A stretch of DNA of 64,000 nt from Pseudomonas sp. CFII64 (GTDB lineage: Bacteria; Pseudomonadota; Gammaproteobacteria; Pseudomonadales; Pseudomonadaceae): NCBI RefSeq assembly GCF_000416235.1, contig NZ_ATLO01000010.1, forward strand, positions 372,001 to 436,000, written 5' to 3'. The position numbers were made by a program, and so were the translations under genes. The notes under the pieces are model-generated. The model had not been told where the DNA came from. It did no database searches and saw only the letters and a list, made by a program, of their open reading frames with translations. The first letter of the stretch is position 1. Each line of letters begins with the position of its first letter. Below are positions 48,521 to 56,076 of the stretch, piece after piece.

Positions 48521-48964
48521 TTGAATATTTTCGAAGCCTTGCGTGAAAGTCATGATCGCCAGCGTGGTTATGCAGAAAATCTGGTTCGCACCAGTGGCGA
48601 CAGCCAGGAACGCGTGGATGCCTACAAACAGCTCAAGGCCGAGCTGCAGGCCCATGAAACCGCGGAAGAGCGCTTCTTTTATATCCCGCTGATGGCCCAT
48701 GACAATGGTGTGGACCTGAGTCGACACGCGATTTCCGAGCATCATGAGATGGATGAAATGATGGAAGAGCTCGACGAAACGGAGATGTCCAGTCCGAGCT
48801 GGCTTGCCACGGCCAAGAAGCTGTCCGAGAAAGTGCATCACCATTTGAAGGAAGAAGAGCAGAAGTTCTTCCAGATGGCGGGCAAACTTCTGGATGAAAA
48901 GCAGAAGGAGTCACTGGCCGGTCAGTATGTGAAAGAGTACGAAGAGCAACTGGCTGAAGCCTGA
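48521..48964 (+). CDS. hemerythrin-like domain protein
   Basis: This 147-residue four-helix protein has the hemerythrin HHE pattern: LRESHDRQRGYAEN (His, about 10), ELQAHETAEERFFYIPLM (His and Glu, about 45-60), EHHEMDEMMEEL (His, about 76-85) and KVHHHLKEEEQKFF (His and Glu, about 105-120). A di-iron site for O2/NO/ROS chemistry is likely. Translation is assigned to a TTG at 48521 because GGAG lies 8 nt upstream and the next residues NIFEALRESHD are family-like; a TTG at 48494 is less well placed. A role in stress resistance is inferred. Confidence 0.82.
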   Translation: MNIFEALRESHDRQRGYAENLVRTSGDSQERVDAYKQLKAELQAHETAEERFFYIPLMAHDNGVDLSRHAISEHHEMDEMMEELDETEMSSPSWLATAKKLSEKVHHHLKEEEQKFFQMAGKLLDEKQKESLAGQYVKEYEEQLAEA

Positions 48965-49045
48965 TAGCGTCTTCAGGCTCGCCGGACAAGCGATGCACGG
49001 ACGGCGAACGTGTAGAATCGGCTTTTTTCGCCTTCAAGGATTGCC

Positions 49046-49390
49046 ATGAAGCTGTTGATTGGGGCTGTTGCGGCGGTGCTGCTGGTTGGCTGTACCTCAC
49101 CGTCAAATCAGGCCCGCGCTGTCGGGCCTTACAAGGTTTACGCCACGCAGAAGGCCGCGAACGTTGTTGCGCAGTGCGTGGAATATGCCTGGCAGGACGC
49201 AGCCATGGTGGGACTGGACCCTGAAGCGTTCATGCGCTCCAGTGCTGACGGCTTCACGGTCTACACGACCGGCGCCGAGTACTTTGTCGATGTGAAGCCG
49301 CAAAGCGGCAAGACCGTCCTCAACTTCTACGCCGCACCAGACACCATGCCGGCTGATCGACGCGGCGCGGCCTTGGCGACTTGCCTGTAA
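49046..49390 (+). CDS. small putative lipoprotein
   Basis: This 114-residue exported protein has a lipobox: MKLLIGAVAAVLLVGC, with acylated Cys16 followed by Thr-Ser (outer-membrane sorting favoured). The mature part contains two further cysteines, near residue 50 (VVAQCVEYAW) and at the C-terminus (ATCL), that could form a disulfide. No family is recognised. It has its own strong terminator downstream. Confidence 0.7.
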   Translation: MKLLIGAVAAVLLVGCTSPSNQARAVGPYKVYATQKAANVVAQCVEYAWQDAAMVGLDPEAFMRSSADGFTVYTTGAEYFVDVKPQSGKTVLNFYAAPDTMPADRRGAALATCL

Positions 49391-49408
49391 TACGCAGCAT
49401 GCAACGCA

Positions 49409-49447
49409 CAAAAAAATGGCCCGGGATTATCCCGGGCCATTTTTTGT
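49409..49447. terminator. bidirectional rho-independent terminator
   Basis: A perfect 11-bp stem ATGGCCCGGGA / TCCCGGGCCAT with loop TTA is flanked by A7 on the left and T6 on the right. It serves the lipoprotein gene and the convergent Gly-rich gene. Confidence 0.92.
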
Positions 49448-49457
49448 TGCAAGGCTG

Positions 49458-49790
49458 TTAGTTGTCGTCAGAACCTGACGCACCACCCCCGGTGCCGTTG
49501 GGGCCGTTCTTGTTCGGGCCGCCGGTCTTGCCAACGCCACTGCCGGTATCACCGCCATCAGCGGATTTACCTGCGCCGGTCCCCGTGCCACGGCCATAGG
49601 CATCGGCATCTGTGCTGCCGCTCGGGGCGCTCGGATGGGTGCCAGGCGGCATGGCTGAACCGCTTTGGGTAGCGCCACCGGTTTCAGGTTTGACAGGCCC
49701 GGTACTCGACTCGCCTGCCGCGAAGGCGGACATGCTAGAGATGGAAAGCAGGCCGGTCAGAACAAGGCTAGTCATCTTTGACTTCATCAT
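49458..49790 (-). CDS. small secreted Gly/Ser/Thr-rich protein
   Basis: This 110-residue protein has a clear signal peptide (MMKSKMTSLVLTGLLSISSM, cleavage after AFAA). The mature part is of low complexity, with GTGTGAGKSADGG and GGPNKNGPNGTGGGASG and few hydrophobic residues, so it is likely disordered in the periplasm or outside. AGGAGA lies upstream of two consecutive ATG codons; either may be used. No family is recognised. Confidence 0.65.
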   Translation of the reverse strand: MMKSKMTSLVLTGLLSISSMSAFAAGESSTGPVKPETGGATQSGSAMPPGTHPSAPSGSTDADAYGRGTGTGAGKSADGGDTGSGVGKTGGPNKNGPNGTGGGASGSDDN

Positions 49791-49890
49791 GGGTACGTCT
49801 CCTGGTTATGAGCGTTACCTGATATTGGTCAATTCTGACGGCCCCATCGTGCCCTGATCTGCGACGAACGGTCATACGCCTTGCATCGCT

Positions 49891-50220
49891 TCAGGGCGCA
49901 ATCCCGTGCAGTTCGCAGTACTGCGTCCATTCCATGCCGGCCATTTCGGCAACTTCCTTGTGGACTTCGCGTCGCTGATTTTCAAACTCTTCGGGCGACT
50001 CGGCAGTGAGTTGCAAGGTCAATTCCCAGGCGAAAAAACCCAGGCGTTGCGCTTCTTCCTCGAAGGCTTCGTGCAGGCGTTCTTCACGATATTGCTGCGC
50101 GGTGACACCCGCTGCTTGAGCGGCAAGAGGATTGAGGTGTTCGAGTTCATCCTGAAGTTGCGGATGAGCCGCGAGGAAGCGGGTCAGGGCGATCTGGTGT
50201 GGATGTTCGGTTTGAGTCAT
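49891..50220 (-). CDS. small DUF6388-like protein
   Basis: This 109-residue soluble, acidic, helix-rich protein starts MTQTEHPHQIALTRFLAAHP, with repeated segments of Glu/Gln/Arg and a conserved-looking C-terminus MEWTQYCELHGIAP. The ATG at 50220 is preceded by TTGGAG at 5 nt, which decides against a longer in-frame start. It resembles the Pseudomonas DUF6388 family of unknown function. A 13-bp inverted repeat lies 27 bp upstream (50247-50288). Confidence 0.65.
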   Translation of the reverse strand: MTQTEHPHQIALTRFLAAHPQLQDELEHLNPLAAQAAGVTAQQYREERLHEAFEEEAQRLGFFAWELTLQLTAESPEEFENQRREVHKEVAEMAGMEWTQYCELHGIAP

Positions 50221-50246
50221 GCAGGCTCCAAGAGACACATCGAGGA

Positions 50247-50288
50247 TCAATCGAGTGCGCGGTTGTAGCGCAGACCGCACTCGATTGA
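50247..50288. other. 13-bp perfect inverted repeat upstream of the DUF6388-like gene
   Basis: TCAATCGAGTGCG (50247-50259) and CGCACTCGATTGA (50276-50288) are separated by 16 nt. It lies in the promoter or leader of the minus-strand gene starting at 50220. No T-run follows on either strand. Confidence 0.6.
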
Positions 50289-50421
50289 GGCCTTGCTACC
50301 CGGCCGTTGCCTTCAGTAGCAAATCAGTCGTGCATGGTAGCTGCATCCCTCTGCTTAATCACGAAGCTATCTCTATGATCTCGATGGAATTTCCCTACCC
50401 ATGTTTTTTCAACGCCAGCCG

Positions 50422-50437
50422 TGGCACACTTCCTGCT
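50422..50437 (+). promoter_or_regulatory. sigma-54-like promoter of the ABC importer/glucosaminate block
   Basis: TGGCACACTTCCTGCT matches TGGCAC-N5-TTGC(A/T), with the invariant GG and GC dinucleotides in correct register. The predicted start is about 12 nt downstream near 50449, giving a leader of about 60 nt to the binding-protein gene. No dedicated sigma-54 activator lies in the block. Confidence 0.5.
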
Positions 50438-50461
50438 GTCCATTCCGTTGTTACATACTAT

Positions 50462-50479
50462 GTTCCGTTATAGCGGAAC
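50462..50479 (+). promoter_or_regulatory. IclR-type operator dyad
   Basis: GTTCCG-TTATAG-CGGAAC is a perfect 6+6 inverted repeat with an AT-rich centre, the shape bound by IclR-family regulators. It lies 28 bp before the binding-protein start codon and downstream of the sigma-54-like promoter, a repressor position. The IclR gene at 54071 in the same block is the natural candidate. Confidence 0.5.
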
Positions 50480-50507
50480 TAACTCATTCTTCGGTGGAGT
50501 TCATGTC

Positions 50508-51359
50508 ATGGGTAGCGGACTTTTCTCTTTAAAAACGTGTGCAGGTGTCGTTGCGGCGATGGCTGTGCTGATCGGCGCGGCGCATGCAGCGGACGCCAGC
50601 AAGCTGGACAGCGTGTTGCAGCGCGGCAAGCTGGTCGTCGGTACGGGCAGCACCAATGCGCCTTGGCACTTTCAGGGCGCGGACGGCAAGTTGCAGGGCT
50701 TTGATATCGACATCGGCCGCATCATTGCCAAAGGTTTGTTCAATGACCCGAGCAAAGTCGAATTCGTGGTGCAGTCCTCGGACGCGCGCATTCCCAACCT
50801 GTTGACCGACAAAGTCGATATCAGCTGCCAGTTCATCACGGTCACCGCCAGTCGCGCCCAGCAAGTGGCTTTCACCTTGCCGTATTACCGCGAAGGCGTG
50901 GCGTTGCTGCTGCCGGCCAACAGCAAGTACAAGGAAATCGATGACCTGAAAGCGGCCGGAACAGGCGTCATCGTCGCCGTGCTGCAAAACGTGTATGCCG
51001 AAGAACTGGTGCATCAGGCATTGCCGCAAGCCAAGGTCGATCAATACGACAGCGTCGATTTGATGTACCAGGCGATCAATTCCGGGCGTGCCGATGCCGC
51101 CGCTACCGATCAGTCGTCGGTGAAATACCTGATGGTGCAAAACGCCGGTCGTTATCGCTCGCCAGCTTTTGCCTGGAGTCCGCAAACCTATGCCTGTGCG
51201 GTCAAACGCGGCGACCAGGATTGGCTGAACTTCGTCAATACCGCCCTGCATGAAGCCATGACGGGCGTTGAGTTCCCGACGTACGCAGCGTCGTTCAAAC
51301 AGTGGTTCGGCGTGGACCTGCCAACCCCGTCGATTGGCTTCCCGATGGAATACAAGTAA
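50508..51359 (+). CDS. ABC transporter substrate-binding protein (amino-acid/glucosaminate type)
   Basis: This 283-residue periplasmic binding protein of the polar amino acid family (SBP_bac_3) has a signal peptide (about 1-31, cleavage after AAHA), then LVVGTGSTNAPWHFQGADGK, GFDIDIGRIIAKGLF and LLTDKVDISCQFITVTASRA (substrate-contact segment). The ATG at 50508 follows GGAG at 8 nt. It delivers substrate to the permeases just downstream. Amino-acid-type importers of this class carry glucosaminate in P. fluorescens relatives, and the lyase and kinase downstream favour that substrate here. Confidence 0.88.
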   Translation: MGSGLFSLKTCAGVVAAMAVLIGAAHAADASKLDSVLQRGKLVVGTGSTNAPWHFQGADGKLQGFDIDIGRIIAKGLFNDPSKVEFVVQSSDARIPNLLTDKVDISCQFITVTASRAQQVAFTLPYYREGVALLLPANSKYKEIDDLKAAGTGVIVAVLQNVYAEELVHQALPQAKVDQYDSVDLMYQAINSGRADAAATDQSSVKYLMVQNAGRYRSPAFAWSPQTYACAVKRGDQDWLNFVNTALHEAMTGVEFPTYAASFKQWFGVDLPTPSIGFPMEYK

Positions 51360-51422
51360 TCAGAACCTGACTGACGGGGCAGGGATGACAAGGCCGTCGT
51401 CCCGTTCCAGGTATTGCTGACC

Positions 51423-52085
51423 ATGAATTATCAATTGAATTTTGCCGCGGTCTGGCGTGACTTTCCCAGCCTGCTGGCGGGGCTGGGATTGGGGCTGGAA
51501 CTGGCCCTGATTTCCATCGCGATCGGTTGCGTGATCGGCCTGATGACGGCGTTTGCGCTGCTGTCCCGGCATCGCGTGCTGCGCTTTGTTGCGTCGGTGT
51601 ATGTGACCGTGATCCGCAACACCCCAATTCTGGTGTTGATCCTGTTGATCTACTTCGCGTTGCCAGGCCTGGGTATTCGTCTGGACAAACTGGCGTCGTT
51701 CATCGTGACCCTGTCGCTGTATGCCGGGGCTTACTTGACCGAAGTGTTCCGCGCGGGATTGTTGAGCATTCACAAGGGCCAGCGCGAAGCCGGCCTGGCG
51801 ATCGGGCTTGGGGAATGGCAGGTCAAGGCTTACATCGTGGTGCCGGTCATGCTGCGCAATGTATTGCCAGCCTTGTCCAATAATTTCATTTCGCTGTTCA
51901 AGGACACGTCGCTGGCAGCTGCCATTGCGGTGCCGGAACTGACCTATTACGCGCGCAAGATCAATGTCGAGAGCTATCGGGTCATTGAGACCTGGCTGGT
52001 GACCACCGGATTGTATGTGGTGGCCTGCTATGTGATCGCCATGCTGCTGCGCTACCTCGAACAACGCTTGGCCATTCGCCGCTAG
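51423..52085 (+). CDS. amino-acid-type ABC transporter permease (subunit 1)
   Basis: This 220-residue HisM/GlnP-family permease has about five membrane helices. The EAA loop (AGLAIGLGEWQVKAYIVVPV, about 120-139) contacts the ATPase. VTVIRNTPILVLILLIYFALP is the typical third-helix region. It begins 63 bp after the binding-protein gene and pairs with the second permease to form the heterodimeric channel. Confidence 0.9.
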   Translation: MNYQLNFAAVWRDFPSLLAGLGLGLELALISIAIGCVIGLMTAFALLSRHRVLRFVASVYVTVIRNTPILVLILLIYFALPGLGIRLDKLASFIVTLSLYAGAYLTEVFRAGLLSIHKGQREAGLAIGLGEWQVKAYIVVPVMLRNVLPALSNNFISLFKDTSLAAAIAVPELTYYARKINVESYRVIETWLVTTGLYVVACYVIAMLLRYLEQRLAIRR

Positions 52086-52097
52086 GAGGCCTGACTT

Positions 52098-52760
52098 ATG
52101 TACGAACAACCTTCCTGGCTGCATGAGCTGTGGATTGCCAGGGAAACCTTGTGGGCAGGCTTTTTGACCAGTGTGCAATGCTCGGCTCTGGCCATCGTCT
52201 GCGGCACCCTGATCGGGGTGTTCGCGGGGTTGGTCCTGACGTACGGCAATGTCTGGGCGCGGCTGCCGTTTCGCATCTATGTCGATCTGATTCGCGGCAC
52301 GCCGGTCTTCGTCCTGGTGCTGGCGGTGTTTTACATGGCGCCTGCACTGGGCTGGCCGATTACCGCATTCCAGGCCGGAGCCTTGGGCCTGACGCTGTTT
52401 TGCGGTTCCCACGTCGCGGAAATCGTGCGCGGCGCGTTGCAAGCCATTGCGCGCGGGCAACTGGAAGCCGGCAAGGCCATCGGCCTGACATTTCCCCAAT
52501 CCTTGATGTACGTGCTGTTGCCTCAAGCGTTGCGGCAGATTTTGCCGACCTGGGTCAACTCGTCCACCGAGATCGTCAAGGCGTCGACGCTGCTGTCGGT
52601 GATCGGCGTGGCTGAGTTGCTGCTCAGTACCCAACAGGTGATCGCCCGGACCTTCATGACCCTGGAGTTCTATCTGTTTGCCGGGTTTCTTTTCTTCGTC
52701 ATCAACTACGCCATCGAGCTTCTTGGGCGGCAAATCGAAAAACGGGTGGCCTTGCCATGA
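52098..52760 (+). CDS. amino-acid-type ABC transporter permease (subunit 2)
   Basis: This 220-residue HisQ/GlnP-family permease has the family stretch [20 protein letters not shown] and EAA-loop residues [20 protein letters not shown] (about 125-144). An AGGAGG ribosome-binding site precedes its ATG by 10 nt. Its stop overlaps the ATPase start (ATGA), so permease and ATPase are made in balance. Confidence 0.9.
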   Translation: MYEQPSWLHELWIARETLWAGFLTSVQCSALAIVCGTLIGVFAGLVLTYGNVWARLPFRIYVDLIRGTPVFVLVLAVFYMAPALGWPITAFQAGALGLTLFCGSHVAEIVRGALQAIARGQLEAGKAIGLTFPQSLMYVLLPQALRQILPTWVNSSTEIVKASTLLSVIGVAELLLSTQQVIARTFMTLEFYLFAGFLFFVINYAIELLGRQIEKRVALP

Positions 52761-53548
52761 CACAGTCTCAAACCGTGATGACCGAGCCAGCATTGCTGAG
52801 CATCGAAGGGCTGCATAAATCCTACGGCGCCGTGGAAGTACTCAAAGGCGTGGATCTGCGCATGCAAAAGGGCAACGTGGTGACGCTGATCGGCTCCAGC
52901 GGCTCGGGTAAAACCACGCTGCTGCGTTGCGTCAATCTGCTCGAAGAGTTTCAGGGCGGACATATTCGTCTGGAAGGCCAGGACATCGGCTACAGCGATA
53001 TCGACGGCAAGCGGGTGCGCCATCCGGAAAAAGTCATCGCCAGCCATCGGGCCATGACTGGCATGGCGTTCCAGCAGTTCAATCTGTTCCCGCACCTGAG
53101 CGCATTGCAGAACGTGACGTTGGGCCTGCTCAAGGTCAAGAAGCTGCCCAAGGATCAGGCAGTGGCGCTGGCCGAGAAATGGCTGGATCGCGTGGGGCTG
53201 CTGGAGCGGCGCAATCACTTTCCGGGGCAGCTTTCCGGCGGTCAACAGCAGCGCGTGGCGATTGCCCGCGCCATCGCGATGAACCCCAGCCTGATGCTGT
53301 TCGATGAAGTGACGTCGGCATTGGACCCGGAACTCGTCGGCGAAGTGTTGAGTGTCATCAAGGGCCTGGCGGAAGACGGCATGACCATGCTGCTGGTGAC
53401 CCATGAAATGCGCTTTGCCTATGAGGTGTCGGACCAGATCGTGTTCATGAATCAGGGACGCATCGAGGAACAAGGTCCACCCAAGCAATTGTTCGAGCAG
53501 CCAAAGTCGGCGCGCCTGGGCGAATTTTTGAAGAACATCCGTTTTTGA
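52757..53548 (+). CDS. amino-acid-type ABC transporter ATP-binding protein
   Basis: This 263-residue ABC ATPase of the HisP/GlnQ class has Walker [10 protein letters not shown] (about 45-53), Q-loop [19 protein letters not shown], signature [14 protein letters not shown] (about 160) and Walker [15 protein letters not shown] (about 180). The H-loop His is in VTHEM. It powers import by the two preceding permeases and is followed 30 bp later by a RidA gene in the same direction. Confidence 0.93.
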   Translation: MTQSQTVMTEPALLSIEGLHKSYGAVEVLKGVDLRMQKGNVVTLIGSSGSGKTTLLRCVNLLEEFQGGHIRLEGQDIGYSDIDGKRVRHPEKVIASHRAMTGMAFQQFNLFPHLSALQNVTLGLLKVKKLPKDQAVALAEKWLDRVGLLERRNHFPGQLSGGQQQRVAIARAIAMNPSLMLFDEVTSALDPELVGEVLSVIKGLAEDGMTMLLVTHEMRFAYEVSDQIVFMNQGRIEEQGPPKQLFEQPKSARLGEFLKNIRF

Positions 53549-53578
53549 GTATTAACTGCCTTTTAGAGGAGAAACATC

Positions 53579-53965
53579 ATGAGCATTACTCGTTATGGCG
53601 CAGGCAGCGTCGCCGGTGGCGGTCAACCGCGTCCTTTTGCCCGCGCCGTCGAGGCCGATGGCTGGTTGCATGTGTCCGGCCAGGTGCCAGCTGAAAATGG
53701 CGAGATCATCGTCGGCGGCATCGTTGAACAAACCCGCAAGACCATGGACAACCTGGTCGCCATTCTCACTGAAGCCGGTTATGGCCTCGAAGATGTGGTC
53801 CGCGTTGGGGTGTGGCTGGAAGATCCGCGCGACTTCTGGAGTTTCAATAAGGTATTCGGCGAATACTTCACCCCCGAACACGCCCCGGCCCGGGCCTGTG
53901 TGCAGGCCAACATGATGGTGGATTGCAAGGTCGAGATCGATTGCATTGCGTACAAGAAAAAGTGA
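53579..53965 (+). CDS. RidA-family enamine/imine deaminase
   Basis: This 128-residue RidA/YjgF protein has the family signature RACVQANMMVDCKVEIDCIA at the C-terminus and the active-site Arg (PARACVQ, about 107). A strong AGGAG site lies upstream. RidA hydrolyses reactive enamine/imine products of PLP-dependent dehydratases to keto acid plus ammonia. A PLP-type amino-acid lyase is encoded two genes downstream, so this copy probably finishes its reaction. Confidence 0.9.
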   Translation: MSITRYGAGSVAGGGQPRPFARAVEADGWLHVSGQVPAENGEIIVGGIVEQTRKTMDNLVAILTEAGYGLEDVVRVGVWLEDPRDFWSFNKVFGEYFTPEHAPARACVQANMMVDCKVEIDCIAYKKK

Positions 53966-54040
53966 AGTGGCAAGCGGCAGGCAGACGTTGCGATCCTTGC
54001 AGCTTGCCGCGCGTCGCTTGAAACTGCGTCACCTTTTACC
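53966..54040. repeat. short dispersed repeat between ridA and iclR genes
   Basis: This GCAAGC/GCTTGC-rich spacer contains CGCTTGAAACTGCG (54015-54028), the exact reverse complement of the 14-mer at 19197-19210 between muxB and muxC. AGCTTGCCGC and GGCAAGCGGC further match that element, so the two are inverted copies of one intergenic repeat family. Confidence 0.55.
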
Positions 54041-54070
54041 GCGCTTGAGTGCGCCACGGACGAGCCAAAC

Positions 54071-54835
54071 ATGAGTGAAGATACGATCAAACGCAGGGCC
54101 CGCGGTCTGGACCGGGCGTTCGATATTCTCGATTTCCTCAAGGAAAAGGGCACGCCGCTGCGCCCCAATGAAATCGCCAGCGGCATCGGCAGCCCGAAAT
54201 CAACAGTGTATGAACTGGTCGGCTCATTGCTTGAACGGCGAATTCTCGAAGCTGTCGGCAAGGATGGGCATGTCTATCTGGGTCGACAGCTGTACTTCCT
54301 TGGCCAGGCGCACCTGCGGCATTTCGATTTCACCCGGGAAGCGGAGAGTTGTCTGACTGACATCGTCAGCCAGACCCGGGAAACCGCGCAGATGTGTCTG
54401 CTCAACGGCCGCAAGTACACCGTGGCGCTGATGAAAGAAGGCGAGCGGCATTTTCGGATCTCGTCGGACATTGGTGAAAATGCGCCGATCCCCTGGACCG
54501 CTTCCGGGCGGCTGCTGTTGTGCCATCTGAGCGATCAGGAAATTGCCGACCTGATCGATCCGGAAGATTTCATCCTTCCGGACGGTGAGCGCCTGCCTAT
54601 GGACAGGTTTCTGGCCGAGATCCGCCAGGCCGGGCAAGACGGTTTCTTTTCCTTCGACAGCGTCGCCGATACCTTCACCCATTGCTTTGCGGCACCGGTC
54701 AAAGACGACAAGGGTGTGTGCATTGCCACGCTGTGCATCGTCGCGCCTCGGGCCGACGCGAAAAACAATTACAACGACTATCGTCGAGTGCTGATCGCCA
54801 GTGCCAATGGCCTCGCTCGTCGAATCAACGAATAA
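54071..54835 (+). CDS. IclR-family transcriptional regulator
   Basis: This 254-residue regulator has an N-terminal winged HTH (about 10-75: RAFDILDFLKEKGTPLRPNE, then IGSPKSTVYELVGSLLERRI) and a C-terminal GAF-like effector domain (about 90-250, with IPWTASGRLLLCHLSDQEI). IclR proteins usually control adjacent sugar-acid or aromatic pathways. The dyad GTTCCG-N6-CGGAAC at 50462-50479 in front of the transporter is a fitting operator. It probably senses KDG or glucosaminate (inference). Confidence 0.9.
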   Translation: MSEDTIKRRARGLDRAFDILDFLKEKGTPLRPNEIASGIGSPKSTVYELVGSLLERRILEAVGKDGHVYLGRQLYFLGQAHLRHFDFTREAESCLTDIVSQTRETAQMCLLNGRKYTVALMKEGERHFRISSDIGENAPIPWTASGRLLLCHLSDQEIADLIDPEDFILPDGERLPMDRFLAEIRQAGQDGFFSFDSVADTFTHCFAAPVKDDKGVCIATLCIVAPRADAKNNYNDYRRVLIASANGLARRINE

Positions 54836-54851
54836 ACCCTGGAGAATTCTC

Positions 54852-56057
54852 ATGGGCATTGCAGTGGTAGAAAAGGGCGCCGCCGCGCCAGGCGATCATC
54901 TGGTTCGCGACGTCAGCCTTCCTGCGCTGGTCATTCACCGCGAGGCGCTGGACCACAATATTCGCTGGATGCAGGCATTCGTCAGCAACAGCGGCGCAGA
55001 ACTCGCGCCGCATGGCAAGACCAGCATGGTCCCGGCCTTGTTCCGGCGTCAACTGGAGGAGGGCGCGTGGGGCATGACGCTTGCCACTGCCGTGCAGACC
55101 CATGCTGCGTATGCCCATGGCGTGCGGCGGGTGCTGATGGCCAACCAACTGGTCGGCGCGCCGAATATGGCGCTGATCGCTGATCTGCTTGGCGACTCAA
55201 TGTTCGATTTCCACTGCATGGTCGATCACCCGGACAACGTCACCGCGCTGGGCGAATTTTTCGCGTCGCGGGGTCTGCGCCTGAACGTGATGATCGAATA
55301 CGGCGTGCCGGGCGGACGCTGCGGCTGTCGAACTGAACTGGAGGTTCTGAACCTCGCCGATGCTATCGCGGCGCAACCGTCTCTGGCGTTGACCGGCATC
55401 GAGGGTTACGAAGGCGTGATCCATGGCGACAAGGCGGTCAACGACATCCGCGCGTTTGCCGCGTCACTGGTGCGACTGGCCGTGGAGTTGCAGGACAAAG
55501 GCGCTTTTGCCCTGGATCGGCCGATTGTCACCGCATCCGGCTCGGCCTGGTACGACTTGATTGCCGAAGCGTTCGACGCGCGTCAGGTGCGCGAACGGTT
55601 TCTCGGCGTGCTGCGCCCCGGCAGTTACGTAGTACACGACCACGGTATCTATAAGGACGCCCAGTGTTGCGTGCTCGACCGGCGCAGCGAACTGACTGAA
55701 GGGCTGCGTCCGGCCCTGGAAGTCTGGGCGCATGTGCAATCGCTGCCTGAGCCGGGGTTTGCCGTGGTCGCGATGGGCAAGCGTGATGTGGCTTTTGACG
55801 CCGGCCTGCCCAATCCGATCAAGCGCTACAAAGCCGGCGAGCTGCCCGCCAAGGGCGATGACGTCAGCGCCTGCAAGGTCACGGCGGTCATGGACCAGCA
55901 CGCGTTCATGACCATCGCGCCGGGTTGCGAGTTGAAGGTAGGCGACATTATCTCCTTTGGCACCTCACACCCGTGCCTGACTTTCGATAAGTGGCGCAAC
56001 GGTTGTCTGGTCGATGAGCAACTGCAAGTCATCGAAACCTTCGAGACCTGCTTTTGA
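54852..56057 (+). CDS. D-threonine aldolase-fold PLP lyase, probable D-glucosaminate ammonia-lyase
   Basis: This 401-residue fold-type III PLP enzyme has an alanine-racemase-like N-terminal barrel with the PLP Lys56 in LAPHGKTSMVPALF. The C-terminal DSD1-type domain carries the metal-binding His and Cys in MDQHAF and SHPCLTFDKW (about 350-385). It is often annotated simply as amino acid deaminase. D-glucosaminate dehydratase of P. fluorescens is reported to belong to this fold; with a KDG-type kinase 19 bp downstream and an amino-acid-type importer upstream, conversion of D-glucosaminate to 2-keto-3-deoxygluconate plus ammonia is the best guess. D-threonine or D-serine dehydration is the alternative. 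GGAG precedes the ATG at 54852. Confidence 0.8.
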   Translation: MGIAVVEKGAAAPGDHLVRDVSLPALVIHREALDHNIRWMQAFVSNSGAELAPHGKTSMVPALFRRQLEEGAWGMTLATAVQTHAAYAHGVRRVLMANQLVGAPNMALIADLLGDSMFDFHCMVDHPDNVTALGEFFASRGLRLNVMIEYGVPGGRCGCRTELEVLNLADAIAAQPSLALTGIEGYEGVIHGDKAVNDIRAFAASLVRLAVELQDKGAFALDRPIVTASGSAWYDLIAEAFDARQVRERFLGVLRPGSYVVHDHGIYKDAQCCVLDRRSELTEGLRPALEVWAHVQSLPEPGFAVVAMGKRDVAFDAGLPNPIKRYKAGELPAKGDDVSACKVTAVMDQHAFMTIAPGCELKVGDIISFGTSHPCLTFDKWRNGCLVDEQLQVIETFETCF

Positions 56058-56076
56058 TGGCCGGGAGAACCTGAAC

